64,000 bases of DNA from Nigrospora sphaerica (taxonomy: Eukaryota > Ascomycota > Sordariomycetes > Amphisphaeriales > Apiosporaceae), in the NCBI GenBank assembly GCA_018287875.1, contig JAGVVL010000022.1, forward strand, positions 868,001-932,000, read 5' to 3'. The position numbers and the translations under genes are program-made. The notes below the pieces were generated by a model. It saw nothing but the letters and a program-made list of their open reading frames with translations, was not told where the DNA came from and made no database searches. This document shows positions 36,404-48,485 of this stretch, piece after piece (positions within the stretch are counted from its first letter, which is position 1; each line of letters opens with the position of its first letter).

Positions 36404-38834
36404 CTAGAGCCGCACTCCGTGGACTGTTTGAACATGGTTCCGAAAGTGATCCACATCCACGAGCATGATGCCATCCTCAATGCATCGAGGATGCTCGCAG
36501 AATATCAGCCTGTCCTGACCAAGCCTATGTAACTCATTCAAATGTTTGTTGTTGAAGTGCCTGTTCCTCGTAGCCGGCCGCCCGTACTCAAATGTTCTTT
36601 CCTCGTACGAAAGATGAACGTCACCAATACACCGTGGACACTGCGTTGCCAGCATAAGCAAGGGGAACTCTTGTTCAGGGCGGGCCTGCTGGCTCGGTGG
36701 CTGACGCTTGGCTCGTTGTTGAAGTTCGACGCGTTTGGCAGTTTCTCGTCTGTGGCAAAGACTGGCCATGAGGTTGCAGGCATGTGAACGCAGTTCTTGC
36801 ATCTCTTCGAAACTCGTGGTTTCTGGCTGATTGCAAAGGAGCTCTGCAAGGCGACCACGCTCGTGTATCTGGAGCTTGATCTCTGGCTGAACGGGTTCCT
36901 CTTCACCTCCTGATTCACTTTCGATGTCCCATGTCGGCCGATTATAGAAGTAGAATGAACGGTAGGACTCCTGGAGTTCTTTGTCACGTCGTGACCGTTT
37001 TGCTCGGATTCTTCTCGTGAGATCACGGATCTTTTTCTCGTGTGTCTGACCTCGATACCGATACCGACCATTCTTAAGTCCCTCGCGTTGTATCTCCAAT
37101 GCAGTGATCTCGGGATCGGGGGGCAAGGTCTCCCTGACCTCGTCGGGGACCATATTCCGCTGGGCACGAGGGTCACGCGACAAACTGACGTGAGTGAAAA
37201 GCCCGATCAGACTGTCCTCACTTGGCTCATCGATGAAGGCGTTTTGGATATCGAACTGCACGTTCTCATTGATGTATGCGCTATTAAACGTGGCCCATTT
37301 CGGATCATGGCGCATCATCTGATCGCGTATAGCATCGGAGGCCTTGCCTGTAGGTAGTCAGTACTTGCACACTAATGTTCCCATGAGTGCTTTACCATTA
37401 ACAGCATTCGCAGCACCTCGACGAAAGGCCCGCGGCTCGAGCGCTCTCTCAAAACCGCAGTCGAGGCTCTGGCGTTTGAGATCGTCGCGAAGTTTGTGGT
37501 ACTGGAGGGCCTCATCGAGCAAGACATCGGATCCCTCGGACCGGCGGAAGATAGGTCGCTTCAGCCACTCCTTCTTCCATCGAAGAGGTGTGCATTTGAC
37601 CGGACCACGGTTTCTGACCTGGAATATACGTTCTGCCGATGTGATGCTCGGGGCGTCGAAAGCACCATCGCAAAGAGCCAGGCTGATAATTACTGTGATC
37701 CAACACAGAATGATCTTTCGGGTCATGGTGAAATAGAATATCGTTCTGTGGTACGTTAATAAGGATTTTCAAGGTAGAGAGAACCTGCTTACGGCTTTGG
37801 CTTGTGGTCGGCTCCTTTGTGGTGCACAAACTTAACGGACATGGCCAGGACGTCGAGTCCATTCTCGGGGTGCCGGACCACCATGAGGTTGATGTCCTCG
37901 TAGCACAGCGCTTTTGGACGACCACGATCCGTGGTCTCCCGTGTCAGAATACCCTCCAGTATCCTGGAATCCTCGTCCAGTACTTGATCGTCCTCACCGC
38001 ATGGGTCATCCGGGCCCCTCGACGGAAACAAGTCCTCCCAGGAGCCGTCCTTTGGCCGGGCTTTCTCATTGTTCACAAGCTCGCCTGGCCGGGCTCCTGT
38101 GTAGGCGAGGCCCAGATAGATGCCGAGTAGTTGGACACGATGGCGCTCGGTTGGGAAGATGCCAGGATCGTAGGCAACGTTGAAAACTTGGAGGATCAGA
38201 AGATCGTCGGAATTTAGAACTGGCTTGCCGTTGATGTTCGAAGGGCGAAGCCCGAACTCACGCACTAGTGAAGCATCGTGGAACTGAAGTTAATTTAGCA
38301 AAGGGAAAGTGGGGAAGGGGGCTCGATCCATGGTACCTTGAGGATTTCCTTGTTGTCATTCGTGTCAATATAACGACCATTCACGCTCGAGAACAGCTGC
38401 TTGTATTGGCGATAGTACTCCCACGATGTCCCTTGAGACTTGATCTTGTACGTCTCGCACAAATGGTACAAGAAGCTCATTGCCATTGCGCGGTCGGCCT
38501 GTTCAATTGCGGGTTTCCAATGTCCCAGGTTGTGGGTCACGCAGAACCTACCGAACCATTAATATGGAATTAGGTGAGCCCGGAATAGAGTATACACATA
38601 CCTCTTCCATTTTTTCAATATACCTGCCACGTTCCGCTTCGTCTGGTCGGCCCACGCTGGCTGAAGGAATCGTTTTCTTTGCAACTGTTCACGAAGTGCG
38701 GCGTGTTGCTTTGCTGACAGAGGCTTAGGACGCTTCGAAACACGGTTCCGTTGCTCTTCTTCAGTGAATTGGACGATGAAGTCTAGGTTAGCATCTCGAC
38801 GGCGACGTCGTGGTCCGGATGGCGTTGGGGCCAT
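36404..38834 (-). CDS. DUF3435 tyrosine recombinase (FluG-domain, Starship-captain superfamily)
   Basis: Five exons (38834..38602, 38547..38337, 38283..37793, 37745..37396, 37347..36404) with introns of 54, 53, 47 and 48 nt, all phase-consistent, give an intact 742-aa protein. The core shows TGARPGEL (Arg about 213), PTIFYF and AFDAPSI, FRRGAANAVNG (Arg about 420), QMMRHDPKWATF (His about 442) and SAYINENVQFD (Tyr about 453). This order fits the R..R..H..Y active site of eukaryotic Crypton-type tyrosine recombinases. The C-terminus has two Cys/His clusters (CPRC, and CEHPRC with HFRNHVQTVH), usual for FluG-domain proteins. Starship captains belong to this superfamily, sit near one element end, and point inward. 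This gene points left, toward the NLR cluster. Other DUF3435 proteins are not captains, so the Starship role is inference. Confidence 0.88.
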
Positions 38835-39639
38835 CGTTAGCACGTGTAGCCTGTCCAAGACACGCGAAGAAACAAGTACACAACGGGAAGGTAGCTAATA
38901 CCTGGCACTGGGTGAATCAGTCAAACTCGATGGTATGAAGGTGTGAGTCGTATCCAATTCAAGAAGCACTAATGCGGCAATGGCGACGATGGCTTTATAG
39001 TCTCAGCAAGCCTGGTATTGAGGCGGGAAACGGATTCCTCAAGCCGCCAAGGCGTCTCGAGCCGCCGAGCTGCTGCAGGGTGGGGCCCGACAACGGGTTG
39101 GCTCGACGCTGCTGTGGCCGGCCTGGTGGGGCGGAGGTACCTAGTACTAGGCAGGAACCCTTACCAGGATTGCCCCACGGTACCATGCCATCAAAAAACG
39201 GGATCCCGCGCTTGCCAAATTCGGCCTCCAGAACGCCGCCTTCTCTCTTTAACCTGTAATGTAATGCGCCCTAAAGCAGGGGGAAGTGCAGCGGTTCCGC
39301 CGTCTCCGGAACGCCCTCCGCCTTTTATAAGAGCGGCGTCCACTGCAGGCCACGGGCCCGACACCACGGATGATAGGGAAGCCGGGGAGCCTGCCCGTTC
39401 ACTTCACTGTGCCACGCATCACGCACCCTAGGGAGCTCTTGTAGCAAGCACCTAAGCTCGAGTACCCCTCTATGCGACAGCCCCTCTGTGAGACACCGGT
39501 TTCGGTCGTGACTCATGACACCCCCCGGACCTCCAACAAAGGCTATCTTCATTAACACATAAGCCATTAAAGATAAAAGGCTATCTCCATATTTAACAAC
39601 TTTTTTTACTATCCTTTGAACCCATTCTATGGACAATTT
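38835..39639. other. Upstream of the recombinase, no gene
   Basis: If the recombinase belongs to a Starship, its 5' end should lie in or near here. No direct repeat or terminal inverted repeat could be confirmed by eye. Confidence 0.35.
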
Positions 39640-40632
39640 GATTATAGCAGCCGCGTTGGATGAGGTTGAGACCGGAAGCTCCGTCCGGCAAGCTTCAAAG
39701 AGATGCGGCCTCTCTAAAGACATTCTTTGCCGCAGAATCAATGGGAGGCCCTCTCGAGCAGAGTCTAACGAGAAGCGCCAGAACTTTTCCTTCGATTAAG
39801 AGAAATTCTAAGTGGACTAGATCCTCCTTCAAGCCAGACTTGGCTGGGCTCCCCCCACAATCGCTCTCGCCTCTTTGCCCAACAACTATATGACCTCAAC
39901 GGAGGCCTGAATCGCCTTGGGAAGCACTGGCACCTCCGGCTTTTCAAACGCTGGCCTCAGGTCAGGTCTGTAATGTCCACTTGAGTCAATTTCATGAAAG
40001 TTAACGGAGCCTCTCGCGATAATATCATGGCATTCTTCGACCGTTTGGATACCCCGACCTCATGAACATTCCCCCAGAGCATACATACAACGTGGATTGG
40101 ATTGGAAGCATGGTTGGCTTTGGGGACAATCCCTTAGTTCTTGGCTCAGCTAAGGTAAAAGAGGATCTCTACTATAGACACTGGGAAAAGATAGTGGGTA
40201 ACCATTCCAGAGGGTGTCAGCGGAGACGGCAGAGTCCTGGACCCCTTGGTCATCTCTGAAGGCGGAAACGCTCAGCACCAGTGGTTTGGTTTCATGGCTG
40301 ATAACCCAGACCTGGAGAACTGGACCTTCGAAGCATCCCCCAACGGCTGGATTTCTAAGGCGAATGCCTTGAAGTGGCTTAAGGAGGTGTTCCTTCCAAG
40401 GACAGCACCAAAAGACCTGAATCAGTGGCGCCACCTTATTCTGGATGGTCATGGCTGCCACGCAGATGAGCTCTTTATTCTAGCCTGTTTCGAGGCTAAT
40501 TTATAGCTTAAATTCCTCCCGGCACACACCTCTCAAGTGATCCAGCCCTTGGATTTGGGCCGATTTGGTGTGTTAAAGAAGGCATATCGAGGCTTCCTCC
40601 GTGAGGCTTGTTCGTCCAATCGCACGATGTAA
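39640..40632 (+). mobile_element. Decayed Fot1/pogo-type transposase
   Basis: Conceptual fragments follow the order of a Fot1/pogo transposase. A psq-type helix-turn-helix comes first (ALDEVETGSSVRQASK, CGLSKDILCRRI). Then come RLFAQQLYDLNGG and the DDE catalytic core (YNVDWIGSMVG, LILDGHGCHADE, LPAHTSQVIQPLDLG, RFGVLKKAYRGF). Several in-frame stops and frame changes interrupt it, for example before LKFLPAHTSQ. It is a dead copy. No terminal inverted repeats were located. Confidence 0.82.
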
Positions 40633-40734
40633 CCGAAGAAATCGGAATTCTTAGAGGCCTGGAATGAGGCTCGAAAGAAGGCGGTTACGCCTCAAACTAC
40701 TACGGTAGGCTAGCGAACGACCGGAATTTATCCA

Positions 40735-42060
40735 AGGGACGGCAATAGGTATCGCTCGCGTCCCTCGAGCCGATGGAACGGCAGCGCGTGGCTGTGAATG
40801 GATTTGGCTGCCCAAGACATCGAGTCCATCTGCGTGGCTGGGGGTCTATCGGAGCCGAAGTGGGGCCATAGGTATCGAAGCCGGGCTGTCTTCCGGCAGT
40901 GTGTCAGGTGTTCAGTAGAATTCTTTCTGCCGCACGAGCATAAGACCCTCGCGTCTCTGTACTCGAAATTCCTGTGGTACCATTCAGAGTCGCCGTGTCC
41001 AGACCCAGCAGCGAGGAACCGGTGTAGGATGCTTCGTGGCATTGTGAGCCACTTTGGGCAGCGTTCGATAGCCACCACCTTGAGGTCCTTCCAGCGTCTG
41101 TCTGGGTCCTTTAGCAGTCCACTGGCGCTGGAAGAGAGTCTAAGAGGCTTCTTTCGATATCTATTTTACATGCACGATGGTTGGGGGCCGTTCGGGACCC
41201 GGTGGTGTCATCTCGGTGTCTAGCTTCGTAAGATTCTCTGCTTCTTCATTTCCTTGTACCTTGGAGTGTCCTAGGCCCTAGTGGACCATGATCCTTTCCG
41301 TCCGTGCTAGGGCTTAAAACTGGACGAAGGCCTTTTGCGAGCTGTCGGCGGGATTTCCCCGGCGGCAGGTCACCACTGATGTGTTATCGAGGCAAATGTG
41401 TATGGGGTAGCGTTGCAGGCCGAGCCGGAACGCGCCCTTTAGGCCTGTCAAGGCCTCTTCCGCCTCCGCGTCGAAGACCTCGGAAGGTCTTAGCTGTCCC
41501 AAGACACATTGCAGTGTGCGCTGGTTCTGGTAGATGACGTATCCCTAGCCTGTGCGCCCTTCGATCTGGGATCCGTCGGAGAAGACTACGACGTCTGTCG
41601 GCGGTAGTTCTTGCCGCCACTTCTTAAAGGCCTTATCTTTCGCCTTCTTCGACATGTTCGCCACAGGCTGTAGGGAGCTAGGTAGGTGTCTCGGAAGCAG
41701 GATTATCGGCTTGTCAGGCTGTCCATACATCCTGTAGGCTCGTTACAAGCGTGTCCGTACCGGTTGGAGGCCATTAGCGCCCTTGCCCCTTTTTTCTAGC
41801 CTCTGCGCTAATCTCGGGACTAGCGGGTGCGCGGTGTCTAACGAGACTCTCCTGAAGGCCATTCGGTGTCTAGCCTTCTCGAGGGCGACCTCGATTGGGG
41901 GGAGCCCTGCCTCTATAGGGAGGGTGCCGTTCGGGGCCGTTTTACATACTGGTAGGATAGCCCGGAGGGCCGCGTTCCAGGGCTTCGAGAGGGTACGGCA
42001 TTACCTAGGTATAGCGTTCATTGCAATAACGCCCCTCTGGTAGGAAGTGAGATCCGACAA
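40735..42060 (-). mobile_element. Decayed 3' part of a LINE (RT thumb, RNase H, C-terminal Cys/His)
   Basis: Minus-strand fragments read, in order, a post-RT region (GLPPIEVALEKARHRMAF, LDTAHPLVPRL), an RNase H domain (VVVFSDGSQIEGRTG, VFDAEAEEAL, ICLDNTSVVTC), then the C-terminal CSCGRKNSTEHLTHC cluster. Stops and frame changes separate them. This element belongs to a different, older LINE family than the pair at 49-60 kb. Confidence 0.78.
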
Positions 42061-43321
42061 TACCCGTTAGGGGTGGCTAGAACGTGGGTAGAGAACTGGG
42101 GGCATGTGGACGACTAATAAGGCCGTCGCCAGGGACAAGGAATAGCCGCTAACTAAGTGGACAGCTATGTGCCTGACATGAGCCCGTTTCCTTTTCTTGC
42201 CGAAATATCAGGTAGCTTATGGAAAGCTAGTAAGCACTAATACTCGCCACCACGAGCCAGTGCCGGCGGATTCAATACGGGACTGGCCCGTATGTCAGAT
42301 ATGCGGAGCCGCTAGATAGACACATTGACGCGGCTTAAACCATAAAAGTCCCCGGTCGACGAGCCGGCCTGGGTTCCTAAAACACAGTGGTACGGATTTG
42401 TTTCCGTAGTGGGGCATGTCTTGCTTCTCTCTGCCGCTCACCCGCACCTGCAGACGGGGGAGAAATCTCGGGGTAGAGGGCAGAAAGAAGAGGATAACTG
42501 GGTATGAAACCTGGCCTACGCGTTATCTATATTGTATCACAGGGGGCTCCGGGGCGCCGCCAGCGACCAGATACCTACCACACAGCGCTCACATCCTTGC
42601 CTATCATAGTAAGATCGAGGGTGTGCGACTTAAGACACTGGTGTGAAACACTTCTAGGGATCATTCGGCCAGATTCAGGAACGTCACTTATTAGGGGCCC
42701 TTTTCTGTAGATATCGACATCGTTCTAGTCACTACCTAAAGTGGTAGCAGCAGGCACTAGACGATGGGCCATGTGGCGGTGATGCCGGCTGTTTCGTTTT
42801 GTATCCTATTCCACTGCCCTAGCAGCGTATTCATTCCCAGTCGTCCTCGCGCGGCTCTGCGTCAGCCATGTCTAGTCCAACAGATCGCAAGCAATCGCCC
42901 GGTAGTCTGGCAAAACGAAGAACCTGAGCTTTCACTCCTGTCATTTACATCACTCTCCCGCTAGAGGATGCGACATCCAGCTATTTTCGTGGCCCGGTCT
43001 ACTGCCCGTTCGGGGGGCTTTACCCATCCTCGTTAGGCTGGTACTATCACCACCACTGGGGCGACAGACACAGAGTTCGCACGTCCAGCCTGACGAACGG
43101 GGGGCCGATCTGCGACTGGGCGATCAACCACGGCCTTTCGCCCCTGTCCTCGATAAATATCAACAGGAGAAATTGAGTACCCCAATTCCCGTTCCAGCCC
43201 ACAATCACCAGGCCCCCAGTTTCACCCTGCCGCAGCCGAGCCGCTGTACGACCCCCTTCTCCCCGTCCTCCCCTTGTCTGCGTACCTCCCCAAAGACAGA
43301 GACAATAGGACACCAAGCAAC
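42061..43321. other. No supported gene
   Basis: Short frames only. The last part is the presumed promoter of the membrane protein gene. Confidence 0.4.
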
Positions 43322-45085
43322 ATGCGGTTCCCTCCCTTGGAAGTGGTCATGTCATGGCCATCGCCGCATTACGACAACCCGACAAAGCGTGGGCCGCAGC
43401 TGATGATTATCGAGCTGACGGTGATGCCGGTAGCCATCCTGTGCTTGGCGGCGCGCATGTACGCACGTACGTACGTCGTGCGGCAGCTTTGGTGGGATGA
43501 TTGGGTCATGGTGGCCGCGGGCGTCTTCTGCATCGGCTTCACCGTCGCCGTCATCCTGGCGGACCAGAGGTTCGGCTGGAACGCCCACGTCTGGGACGTG
43601 CCGTTCCCGCTGCTGATCAAAGGCCGACTCCTTTCCATCTCAGCGCAGACAATTTTTATCTTCGCCGCCGGTCTGGGCAAGGTACGTTTCAAAGCGGAGT
43701 AGTGCCCATGCCTTGTTGCTGTTGCGTCGCAGGAAAAGCTTGGCCAGGAACTTACTGACCCACGATGCCCACATAGCTCTCGATCCTATTGAGCTACCTG
43801 CGTATCGCGCCGCGTGGCTCCGTATTTCGGTACTGCGTATATGCGTCCATGGTGCTAACCAACTCGTGTATGATCGGGTTCCTAACGATTCTATGGGCTC
43901 AGTGCAGGTACAGCATCCCTCTTCCCACCTTGATCCACGATACGCAGCCCTTTCCCACTAATGCCTCCGTCTCTTGAATATAGGCCGCCCTCGAGCTATT
44001 GGAACCTCCTGCACACTAGCCAAGACTGCGTCAACGAGACGCCCATCTTGCTGAGCCAGTCCGTCACCACCATCATCAACGACTTCATCGTCTACGTGCT
44101 GCCAATGCCGACGCTTTACAAGCTACAGATGCCCGTCACCCAGCGCATCGGCCTCATGGCCCTTTTCGGCGTCGGCAGCATCGTCGTCCTGGCCGTCTGT
44201 ATGCGGACTTACTGGGTCCATGGTGAGTCGTTACCCCTTCCCTGTTCCTCCCTCTCTCTTTTCCTCTCTCTTTCCCTCTCTCTTTCCCTCTCTTTCCCTC
44301 TCTTTCCCTCTCTTTCCCTCTCTTTCCCTCTCTTTCCCTCTCTTTCCCTCTCTTTCCCTCTCTTTCCCTCTCTTTCCCTCTCTTTCCCTCTCTTTCCCTC
44401 TCTTTCCCTCTCTTTCCCTCTCTTTCCCTCTCTTTCCCTCTCTTTCCCTCTCTTTCCCTCTCTTTCCCTCTCTTTCCCTCTCTTTCCCTCTCTTTCCCTC
44501 TCTTTCCCTCTCTCCCCTCGACACAAGAGAAAATAAGAAGGCTGACCATTCCTGACTACAGTTGTCTTCGTCGAGACCTACGATGTCACGTGGGAGGGCT
44601 TCTGGATGTGGGTGTGGGCGGCCGTCGAGGCCAACCTGGGTGTCATCTGTGGATGCGTGCCGGCGATGCGGCCGCTGCTGTCAAAGTTAGCACCGGCATT
44701 CACAACGACCAAGGGGTCGGCGACGATAGATAGTAGTAAGAAGTCGCGCTCCAACGGTGGCAAGTGGTCGCTCGTGACGTTTGGGTCGTCCGGCCAGCAG
44801 CCAGGCGGTGGCGCACGACGCAAGGGCTCGCGCATGTCAACCACCTTCGAACAGGCCGACGGCGATTACGTTGAGCTCGACCGCGTCGTCCTTCGCAGCA
44901 CCAAAGCTGAGGGCGGCGGCGGCTTCGACTTCGATACCGCCCTCGACTACCCCGGCGGCCGGGGCCTCAAGTCCTCTCCCCCCCTAGTTACTACCACCTT
45001 GGCCATCTCTAGCAGCCCCAGCGACCTCGAGAGGGGCGAGTCTTTGCCTTCGGCCTTTCATCTGTCGGTCCACTCGAGGTATTGA
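43322..45085 (+). CDS. Rhodopsin-domain (PTH11-like) integral membrane protein
   Basis: Four exons (43322..43681, 43777..43907, 43984..44222, 44562..45085) join in phases 0, 2 and 1 to give an intact 417-aa protein. It opens with WPSPHYDNPTKRGPQL, typical of the family. It then has seven hydrophobic segments, among them LMIIELTVMPVAILCLAARMY, VMVAAGVFCIGFTVAVIL and IGLMALFGVGSIVVLAVCM. The conserved WWDDW, DCVNE, YDVTWEGFWMW and EANLGVICGCVPAMRPL are present. The tail is soluble and Ser-rich. These fungal seven-helix proteins resemble PTH11-like receptors and have no known ligand. The third intron is unusually long (339 nt) because of a minisatellite. Confidence 0.88.
44268..44515. repeat. 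10-bp minisatellite (TTTCCCTCTC)n in an intron
   Basis: About 25 perfect copies of the pyrimidine-rich 10-mer fill intron 3 of the rhodopsin-domain gene. The array is pure on one strand, so all frames through it look open, but the flanking splice sites (GTGAGT, ACTACAG) and phase show that it is removed. Confidence 0.95.
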
Positions 45086-45372
45086 GTGTCTCTATCCCTG
45101 GAACCGAAAACTATTTCGTGCCGTTCTGAAAACTGGGCACCACTCATCGATCAATATAAGTCAACCTAAGCAGAATAGAAGAAAATTTTCTCAAAAGGTG
45201 TATTCACGGAGCCGAATGGGTTCTACGTCTTTAGAGCTGCCACCGATGTGTGAAAATAAAGGCACAACATTGCCGGCCTCTGATCAGATGCTGAAAGATT
45301 AAAATAATATTCCATTCTACTTATTTTTATGGGTGTTGACTTTCGTTTTGTTACTAGGTGATCATGGTTAGC

Positions 45373-45583
45373 TGTCACGCTTGCAGGAGATCGGAGGTAT
45401 AGGTCAGATAAGGAATGTAGAAGTCGCCCCGAGCCTTCTAAGTGAGACCCGGACTGAAGACCTGGTTAAATACAGGTAGAGAGAGTGGAGGGCACCCCTT
45501 GCAAGCCCTCTAGTCGCTGATTGGTGAGGTCAGGTGACCTGTAGACCCTGAATCTCTACTTCAGGGGTCGCCTTAGCGCGACA
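45373..45583 (+). mobile_element. Solo LTR, 211 bp
   Basis: It starts TGTCACGC and ends GCGCGACA (TG..CA). It is flanked on both sides by the 5-bp direct repeat TTAGC (45368-45372 and 45584-45588), the signature of LTR-retrotransposon integration. No internal retrotransposon sequence is next to it, so it is a solo LTR. Confidence 0.88.
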
Positions 45584-45588
45584 TTAGC

Positions 45589-46513
45589 AGTATTGAAGTT
45601 GGTGATAGTTTACAGGTGGCTCATTAAGGGGTTGGCCCAAGTAGTGGTGGGCTAACTTACTGGGCCTGTATTCCACGCGCGCAATGAGGCCCTCGTCCTA
45701 AGGGTCTTTTCACTCTTTTTCTTTATTAAGATTGTGGTATGTTGTTGGCCCTCTATTTGACCGTTGTCGACCCGGGACCTTGTATCATTCTATATCTAAA
45801 AACTACCTGGGTAAACACTTTTTGTCGCGAGACGAGCCTATTGTCACTAACAAACCTACCAGGTAATGTGACCTTATGTAAGCTCAAGAGCCTAGCCTGT
45901 CAGGCTGGCTACGGAGCTACTATATCTACCTCTGGATCCTCAGATAGTTTTCCTTTGTTTTTCCTAATAGAACAACTAGAACCTCGTTCCTCACGTCCCC
46001 TGAAGTGCGACACCTCGTTATTTCGTCTTTATTGCAGGGTAAATACAGTACATGCTAGCAGAGCCCAGTGACAAGGTCGCGCCCCCAAGCACCGGAATGG
46101 CTATGGGGGCGTGGGAAACGGACGAGACGAAAGAAGCGCTGTCTTGCGACTGCTTGCAAAGTGGCAGGTGGTGGGAACAAAAGCGCCCGAACCTAGCGCC
46201 GGGTTATTTTGGGAGCCCCGCCTCCAGGACTGGATTCCACTGTGGGAGCCAGAATGGAGGCTACGACCGAGACGGACCCGATCCACATCCGACTCAGCGC
46301 GGGATGCGTCGCTTCCAGCCCCGCCCCCTTGCGCAACTTCTCCCACTCCCTACAATGACGCCCAGGCAAGATCAACACTCAGTCGAGATCAACACTCAGT
46401 TGCCCTTTAAACCCGACGCTGGGCAGCTATTTCAGCATGGGCGCCGTAAAGAGCATTATGTCGGCTATCGTATGTACGGCTTAGAAGCCGATTCCGTCAA
46501 CTTGAGTGCGACC
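45589..46513. other. Upstream region of the MADS-like gene
   Basis: An open frame runs in from 46052 to the proposed start at 46514, but it lacks protein-like character. The region is presumed to be leader and promoter. Confidence 0.4.
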
Positions 46514-47640
46514 ATGGCCCATGATAAGAGCAAGAAGGACAAGATTCGAAAGAGCGGCCGGTCTCTCCAGGAAAAGACGATGAAGCTGGGCCGGGTCTGT
46601 GACGTCTTCAGCGCGCTCGTGTATTGGAACCCAACGCATCAGAGGATGGAGAGGGTGATGCATCTCCCGCGCGGCCAGACAATGCCCGATGTGAACAGGC
46701 TGGTTTGTGTTCTCCCCGACGGCCCCCCCATCGCCCCCCCCCCCATCGGCCGGTGGCTAACAGCACTAGCTACGCCCGTTGGCGACCGACGGCGCTCGTT
46801 CCCGAGCAGGCGCTCGCATGACGCGATCAAGCGCCGCGACCCAGGCCATCGAGCCTGACCATGCGCCGGTTGCCGACCATGCGCCGGTCGCCGACCATGA
46901 GTCGAGTGCAGACCATACCTTAAGTGCCGGCCACGGGCCCCTGGCCAATCCCGATGCGAACGCTGATCCCGAAATGGACGCCGAGTACGAAATCGACCTC
47001 GACTACAATCAAGGTGCGGCGGCTGCCTCGAGTCCGGTTTCGGCTTACGACGACTTTCCCGACGATGAGGACGTCGCCGTGGGTGCCGAAAGGCCCCGAA
47101 GCAGGCCACCGGGACTCTTGCCGCCGAGCCTCGTGCAGCAGAGGTTCATGCAACAAGTGGAAAGAGGTAGGCACGACCATCCTTAAGTCAAGGGTCGTCC
47201 GAGCATGCGTTACTAACCATGGTCTCGCAGAACACCAACCGGCCATTAGCCAGCCTTCCAGCGCCGCGTCGAGCAATACGACAAACAATGCGACGCAGTC
47301 GGTACTAGCACGAGAGCATGCTCCCCACAGCATAAACAGGCCTTTGCCGACGGGCCTCGGTAGAAAGCACCGGCGACCGCTGGGACGGCAGGCGGTATCG
47401 CTCGTGTCCCTCGAGCGGACGGGAGGGCAGCGCGTGGCCGTGGATGGATTCGGTTGCTTGAGACCGCCGGCTGCAGGGGTAGACCTACGGAGAGGGGAGG
47501 CGGGGCTGGCGTGTAGGCCTATGCAGGCGTTTCCAAATAGTAGGAGGCCCCGGGTTAGGATGCAGCGAGAGCAGGTGGCGAAGATTCTAAGCTTGTTCGA
47601 CGAGCTGAGAACAGGCTTAGGAAAAATTCAACTTCGCTAA
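46514..47640 (+). CDS. MADS-like DNA-binding protein, three exons
   Basis: Exons 46514..46702, 46770..47166 and 47231..47640 join in phases 0 and 1. The introns are 67 and 64 nt, with GGCTAACAG and TTACTAACC branch sites, and the product is 331 aa. The first 63 residues resemble a MADS box: a basic start (KSKKDKIRKSGRSLQEKTMKL), then CDVFSALVYW. The middle is acidic, with two DHAPVA units. The C-terminal part is basic and helical (QREQVAKILSLFDELRTGL). I rate the MADS resemblance as moderate: spacing and key Leu/Lys/Cys/Val positions fit, but identity is low. Part of the last exon resembles the 3' end of the decayed LINE at 40735, so the C-terminus may be partly transposon-derived. Confidence 0.55.
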
Positions 47641-48485
47641 AGGGTCATCTCTAAGTAGGAGGTATGACTATGCAACGCCTTGTTCTTTTGGGAGCCTTGC
47701 GGGCTCATGAATGGGTACCACGTCATGCCACGGATTGCAAGCTCGTGGCCGACGGGTCTCGTGCCGACGATGGTGTACGAAGCCCACATTCTTCCATCGC
47801 GCCCTACCGTCGGGCTGATGGCCCAGTCATCGAACGGTCAGTGCGGCCGTGGGCTAGATCGTCCACACGACCGATGTCGAGAGATCGGTCGCCTAGTGGG
47901 ACGTTCGTTCATAGTTATCGCCCTAACGGCCACAGAGTTACGGCTTGTCAGTAGTATAGTACATAGTCCGACACGAACAAAGTCGCCGTATCCTTCCAAC
48001 ATTCATTTCTATCTCAGCAAGATCTCGATGGCGATTGCAGCAACACAACGATGGCCCACGTGCTGGGCGGCCTCCGCTCCATCTTGGCCCTCTTTTTGCC
48101 AGTATACCATCGTCGCCGAACCCGAGGTGGCTCCTGTGTGGGGTTCTAAGATGGAGTCACTAAGGCCTACGGCTGAGCCCACAAACTGTCGTCCTGGACA
48201 TCCTCTTCGCCCCGTGGTGCTACCCCCCGCTCGAATACCGCCTTAACCTGCGCTAACCAGCCCATGAGCCGCTGCATCTGCTGTTGCAACCTGGTCACAC
48301 TACATGAGAAAGAATGGACGATGACAGGGGCCATCCAGAACTTACATGCGCTCTATCTTTTGCGTGCTATGGGACACAGGACGGTCAGCTCGGCCCCTCC
48401 TAGGATTCGGGCAACCTACAAATTCTGAATCCTGCGAGAGCCGCCAACGATGCTTAGCAGGTGCGGTCAACGAGTCCCGGTCGAC
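47641..48485. other. Intergenic between convergent genes
   Basis: Frames present have random composition. No feature supported. Confidence 0.4.

Noticed and set aside
44154..44555. Lys/Glu/Arg- or Leu/Ser/Phe-rich low-complexity ORFs
   Set aside because: Created by the 10-bp minisatellite inside an intron.
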